The position numbers and the translations under genes are program-made. Under the pieces are notes generated by a model. It made no database searches and had not been told where the DNA came from. It was given only the letters and a program-made list of their open reading frames with translations. Below are positions 60,915-64,000 of a DNA stretch of 64,000 nt, in pieces (within the stretch, counting starts at the first letter, position 1; each line of letters starts with the position of its first letter). Source of the stretch: JAICKN01 sp036489565 (lineage in GTDB: Bacteria > Acidobacteriota > Terriglobia > Terriglobales > Acidobacteriaceae); contig DASXFN010000079.1 of the NCBI GenBank assembly GCA_036489565.1, positions 7,864 through 71,863 on the forward strand, written 5' to 3'.

Positions 60915-61463
60915 TTATGCATGAGCCCGCGCTGCTAGAGCTTCCGGGAGTGGCGCTGCTTTGATGATTTCTTTTTTTAATTCTAAAATCTCATCTCCTT
61001 TTAGGCTTTCCTCTTCCGGCTCTTGTTCGTAGTCTTCTCTGTTCCAGGGATTTTCGCCCAGCGGAGTTCCGTCCACGCAGCGGGGATCAATCACGATTTT
61101 TTCTTTTAGCACAGGATCGAAGGTGACTTGGCGAAGGTTGGCGGAGGCGGTCTGCAATCCGTAGAGAAGCAGGCTGGCGGTCTTGTGTTCGATTTGCCCG
61201 GCGAGCAGAAGACGCATCACTTGCATGAGCGAGACCTGAACGGCGTTGGCGTCTTCGAGGACAGGCAGGTCGAGCACGGGTTTTTTGCGCGATTTGGATT
61301 GCGGCGCGCGAGGGGAGCTAAGTCCCGGATTCAGAACTATGCGCTGCTCGTGCCAGCGTTTGTGAAAGAAGCAGTATCGGTTGCGGCGCATGGCGGGCGA
61401 TCCGCATTGCGTGCCGTTGACCTTGATGTACTGACAGCGGGGAATATTGGGGCTATATAACAT
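60915..61463 (-). CDS. Cys/His zinc-binding protein of unknown function
   Basis: 182 residues. N-terminal metal site CQYIKVNGTQCGSPAMRRNR, closing with YCFFH (C-x9-C-x9-C-x2-H, residues about 10-34). The rest is helical with a basic linker (PQSKSRKKP) and an acidic C-terminus (DYEQEPEEES). Likely binds nucleic acid or a metal; no established function. Small proteins with this front are frequent in Acidobacteria genomes as I recall. Confidence 0.65.
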   Translation of the reverse strand: MLYSPNIPRCQYIKVNGTQCGSPAMRRNRYCFFHKRWHEQRIVLNPGLSSPRAPQSKSRKKPVLDLPVLEDANAVQVSLMQVMRLLLAGQIEHKTASLLLYGLQTASANLRQVTFDPVLKEKIVIDPRCVDGTPLGENPWNREDYEQEPEEESLKGDEILELKKEIIKAAPLPEALAARAHA

Positions 61464-61863
61464 GCGACTACCCCCTCCCCCGGTTGATGGAGACGAAATC
61501 TACTGCAATCATGGAGATAGAGGATGATGGCAGCGCAAATCTATTTGATATAAATACTTGCGGGTAAAATATTGATTGCCAGATAGTTACAGTCATTTTG
61601 AGAACCTCTTAATAAAGTAGCTATGACTGTTATGGAGTAGATCGAAGGCGAGAGTCAATGCACGAATGGGCGGGGCGGAGGTTTCAAAACAGAAAATGAG
61701 CTATCCCAGTCGCCTTCCAAAAACCAGGCGCGAACCCTTTGACAAGTTCTGGTTGGGCGCTGGACACCAGGTGCTGGGCTCGCAGTCCAAAGGTCGTCAA
61801 GAATGCCAGCATTGGCAGGACAAAAATCTGCTAGCAATCCGGTAAAATACCCCTACACGAATC
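61464..61863. other. Intergenic region at edge of the methyltransferase island
   Basis: 400 bases with no gene seen. An 8-bp inverted repeat ACAGTCAT / ATGACTGT (61589-61596 with 61623-61630) stands in an A+T-rich stretch. A TAAAAT box lies at 61843-61848, 15 bases before the glycosylase ATG. Nothing else recognised. Confidence 0.4.
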
Positions 61864-62589
61864 ATGAGTCACTGCGGCACCAAGACAATGCGGACTTGTG
61901 TAAAAGTGCTGGCAGACATTTATGGCTTGAGCCGACACGGGAATCCACGGTCAGGGATGTCCGATCTGATCTACGTCCTTCTCAGCAGACAGACGACAGA
62001 AAGAAACTTTAAAGCTGCATATTCTCGATTGAAACGTCGCTGTAGAAATTGGAATCAGCTTGCGACATTGAAGTCGTCAGAAATCTACGAGGAAGTCGCT
62101 ATTGCTGGTTTCGGACGCCAGCGGGCCAAGGAACTCAGAACAATAGCCCTCCGCTTGCGTGCAGACTTCGGGCGGGTAACACTCTCTCCTCTACGCACTT
62201 GGCAAACACCCGAAGCTGAAAGTTATCTCACCAGTCTTCCGGGTGTTGGCAAGAAGACCGCGCGGTGCGTGCTGATGTACGCCTTCGACCGGAAGGTTTT
62301 CCCAGTTGATGTTCACTGCTACCGAATCCTTAACCGGCTGGGACTGATAAATTGCGCTGGGCCGGTGCGCAAGCATGAAGACCTGATTCAAGATCGGATC
62401 CCCCCCGACCTTCGGTTGGCTTTACATGTGAACCTTGTGTCGCTTGGGAGAGATGTTTGTCATTCAACAAGCCCCGAATGTGGCAAATGCCCGATGCAGA
62501 AGCTATGTTTGTTTGCAGCTGATCCGAAGCAAGTCGGGACTGAAGCTTCAAGGAAACTCCGTCGATATGCTTCAGAGGTGGCAGTTTGA
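61864..62589 (+). CDS. EndoIII-type HhH-GPD DNA glycosylase/AP lyase
   Basis: 241 residues. HhH motif LPGVGKKTA (125-133) with the lyase Lys at 131, catalytic Asp149 in FPVDVHCYR, and a [4Fe-4S] ligand set C199-x6-C206-x2-C209-x5-C215 as in endonuclease III. The N-terminus is longer than usual; ATG at 61888 is an alternative start. It is coupled to a cytosine methyltransferase (TTGA at 62586-62589). Known pairs join m5C methylases with a T:G mismatch glycosylase to repair deaminated m5C; those lack the Lys, whereas this one has it. Base excision directed at methylated or mismatched sites is a fair inference. Confidence 0.82.
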   Translation: MSHCGTKTMRTCVKVLADIYGLSRHGNPRSGMSDLIYVLLSRQTTERNFKAAYSRLKRRCRNWNQLATLKSSEIYEEVAIAGFGRQRAKELRTIALRLRADFGRVTLSPLRTWQTPEAESYLTSLPGVGKKTARCVLMYAFDRKVFPVDVHCYRILNRLGLINCAGPVRKHEDLIQDRIPPDLRLALHVNLVSLGRDVCHSTSPECGKCPMQKLCLFAADPKQVGTEASRKLRRYASEVAV

Positions 62590-63530
62590 GAATCATTTCG
62601 CTATTCTCCGGTGCTGGCGGGCTCGATCTCGGGTTAAAGCGAGCTGGGCACGCGATTGTTTGGGCCAACGATCACGACCGCGACTGTGTTGAGACATACA
62701 AGCAAAACGTCGGCCGACATATCTTTCTCGGCGACATTGACAAAGTAAAGTTGAAAGACATCCCGGATGGCGAGGTGCTTGTGGGTGGCTTCCCATGTCA
62801 AGGCTTTTCCTGCGCGAATCTCTTGCGACATGCAGCCGACGAAAGGAACGCACTCTACCTTCAGTTTCTTCGGATTCTCAAGGGGAAGAAACCGCCTTTT
62901 TTCGTTGCCGAAAATGTACGAGGCTTACTCAGCTTGGATGAAGGCAAAATCGTGAAAATGATCGTCAATGATTTTTTTGCTTCGGGGTATGAGGTAAAAT
63001 ACGATACCTTTAATATGGCTGATTTCGGTGTGCCCCAGAATCGCTTTCGCGTAATTATTCTGGGCATGCGAAAGGACCTACCGTCCACCTGTTTCCCGTC
63101 GTTTCCGTCTCAAACTCACGCCCGGAAATCGAGCAATGGCTTCAGGCCGTGGCTCTCGATTGGAAAGGCCCTGCAGGGGATACCAGAGCCAACCGGTAAG
63201 CACAATCTCTTTAATCACATCTGCTCGAAGTACAAAGTAACCAATCGGAACTTCACGGGCCATCGGCGCACGGATCCAACCAAACCTTCTCCAACCATTC
63301 TTGCTCGTGGAAACGGAAAAGGTGGGGTATGCGCGATCCAGCATCCTCGCAATCACAGGAGGCTCTCGGTTCGTGAATCTGCATTGATTCAGACGTTTCC
63401 CCTTGAATTTAAGTTCAGCGGAACATTGAATTCGATGTATCGTCAAGTTGGTAATGCTGTGCCACCAACATTTGGTGAATTGCTCGGCAATGAGCTGAAG
63501 AAGGTCGAGCGGAAGCTAAAGGGTAAATGA
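62586..63530 (+). CDS. DNA (cytosine-5) methyltransferase, first of two
   Basis: 314 residues from TTG at 62586. All key m5C motifs: SLFSGAGGLDLG (motif I), GGFPCQGFS with catalytic Cys71 (IV), FVAENVRGLL (VI), VPQNRFRVIILG (VIII), and RESALIQTFP with QVGNAVPP (IX-X). The target-recognition region lies about 170-260. It overlaps the glycosylase before it and the second methyltransferase after it, so all three are coupled. Base composition is lower in G+C than the bulk of the window. Confidence 0.95.
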   Translation: MRIISLFSGAGGLDLGLKRAGHAIVWANDHDRDCVETYKQNVGRHIFLGDIDKVKLKDIPDGEVLVGGFPCQGFSCANLLRHAADERNALYLQFLRILKGKKPPFFVAENVRGLLSLDEGKIVKMIVNDFFASGYEVKYDTFNMADFGVPQNRFRVIILGMRKDLPSTCFPSFPSQTHARKSSNGFRPWLSIGKALQGIPEPTGKHNLFNHICSKYKVTNRNFTGHRRTDPTKPSPTILARGNGKGGVCAIQHPRNHRRLSVRESALIQTFPLEFKFSGTLNSMYRQVGNAVPPTFGELLGNELKKVERKLKGK

Positions 63531-64000
63531 AAGTCATCTCCTTGTTTTCAGGTGCTGGCGGGATGGATCTTGGTTTTATCCAGGCTGGCCACACTATCAT
63601 CTGGGCAAACGACATCTGGAAAGATGCGGTTGAGACTTATCGGCGCAACCTTGGGAATCACATCGTCTGCGATGATATTTCAGCAATGGATGCTGCAACA
63701 ATTCCGGATGGCGACATCGTGATCGGTGGCTTCCCGTGTCAAGGCTTTTCACTCGCGAACAGGAAACGCAATACGTCGGACGAGCGAAACTTCATGTATC
63801 TGGAATTCAGGCGAATCGTATCAGAAAAGAAGCCCAGATATTTTCTCGCGGAAAACGTTAAAGGCATCCTCAGTTTGGATTCTGGGAAAGTGTTCGAGCA
63901 AATACTGCAGGACTTCAGCGAAATCGGCTACCGCATAAGGCATGAAGTCTTGAACGCAGCGGATTACGGCGTGCCTCAGAGACGAGAACGAGTGGTATTC
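63527..64000 (+). CDS. DNA (cytosine-5) methyltransferase, second, truncated at window end
   Basis: 158 residues visible, running off the right edge; ATG overlaps the previous stop (ATGA at 63527-63530). SLFSGAGGMDLGFIQAGHTI, GGFPCQGFSLANRKRN, FLAENVKGILSLDSGK and YGVPQRRERVVF mark it as m5C methylase. It resembles the upstream methylase closely in the N-terminal half, as expected for two enzymes that modify the two strands of an asymmetric site, or for a recent duplication. The partner nuclease, if any, would lie beyond 64000. Confidence 0.95.
   Translation, partial: MKVISLFSGAGGMDLGFIQAGHTIIWANDIWKDAVETYRRNLGNHIVCDDISAMDAATIPDGDIVIGGFPCQGFSLANRKRNTSDERNFMYLEFRRIVSEKKPRYFLAENVKGILSLDSGKVFEQILQDFSEIGYRIRHEVLNAADYGVPQRRERVVF

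Overview
The window reads as chromosomal DNA of a Gram-negative bacterium of the Acidobacteriota, most likely class Terriglobia (Koribacter/Sulfotelmatobacter-like). This is an inference from content: a TonB receptor with an N-terminal carboxypeptidase-regulatory-like domain, a VWFA-related secreted protein, a large S53 peptidase with Ig-like repeats, an lpxD gene for lipid A, and several secreted proteins of acidobacterial style. No rRNA, tRNA or CRISPR array was seen.

Region 1-13.4 kb is a vitamin B12 salvage regulon. It holds a partial B12-type binding protein, a cobalamin riboswitch before a TonB receptor, and a minus-strand set (riboswitch, PduO-type adenosyltransferase, then BtuF, BtuC and BtuD homologues). 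CbiZ and CbiB follow, apparently in a transcript that begins with a TPM protein, a nucleotidyltransferase and LemA. A small AT-rich two-gene cassette (membrane protein plus a Cas2/SinR-like protein) interrupts the regulon at 8.2-8.9 kb. Region 13.8-18.4 kb is a divergent pentonate-degradation (Weimberg-type) cluster: a YjhG/YagF-type dehydratase, an FAH-family dehydratase and a 2-oxoglutarate semialdehyde dehydrogenase.

Region 18.4-30 kb holds a GNAT acetyltransferase, a VWFA-related protein, a YceI protein, and the uppS-cdsA-dxr-rseP envelope/isoprenoid operon, which carries two extra genes (ParB-like and a dual-specificity phosphatase) between cdsA and dxr. An HtrA-like protease and a large secreted protein of unknown role follow. 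Region 30-36 kb is the tetrapyrrole operon ccsA/hemX-hemA-hemC-hemD, convergent with a CCA/poly(A) polymerase that has a long basic tail. Region 36-46.9 kb has two unknown genes, the S53 peptidase, lpxD, and a minus-strand set mgtC-dapF-ldcA-mpl-plsC for DAP and peptidoglycan recycling. In that set the DapF homologue has Ser at both catalytic Cys positions.

Region 47-61.5 kb holds mtnP, a PfkB kinase and a GT-C-type membrane protein (probably upstream in the same transcript as mgtC), citrate synthase, TPR, PspC and alpha/beta hydrolase genes, secreted proteins, NAD synthetase and a DsbA-like protein. The right end (61.5-64 kb) begins a restriction-modification-like island: an EndoIII-type DNA glycosylase translationally coupled to two tandem cytosine-5 DNA methyltransferases, the second cut by the window edge.

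A family of intergenic repeats (TGTCATYCCGAGC half-sites, often as inverted pairs or around a variable hairpin) is scattered throughout. Several clear factor-independent terminators are also present.
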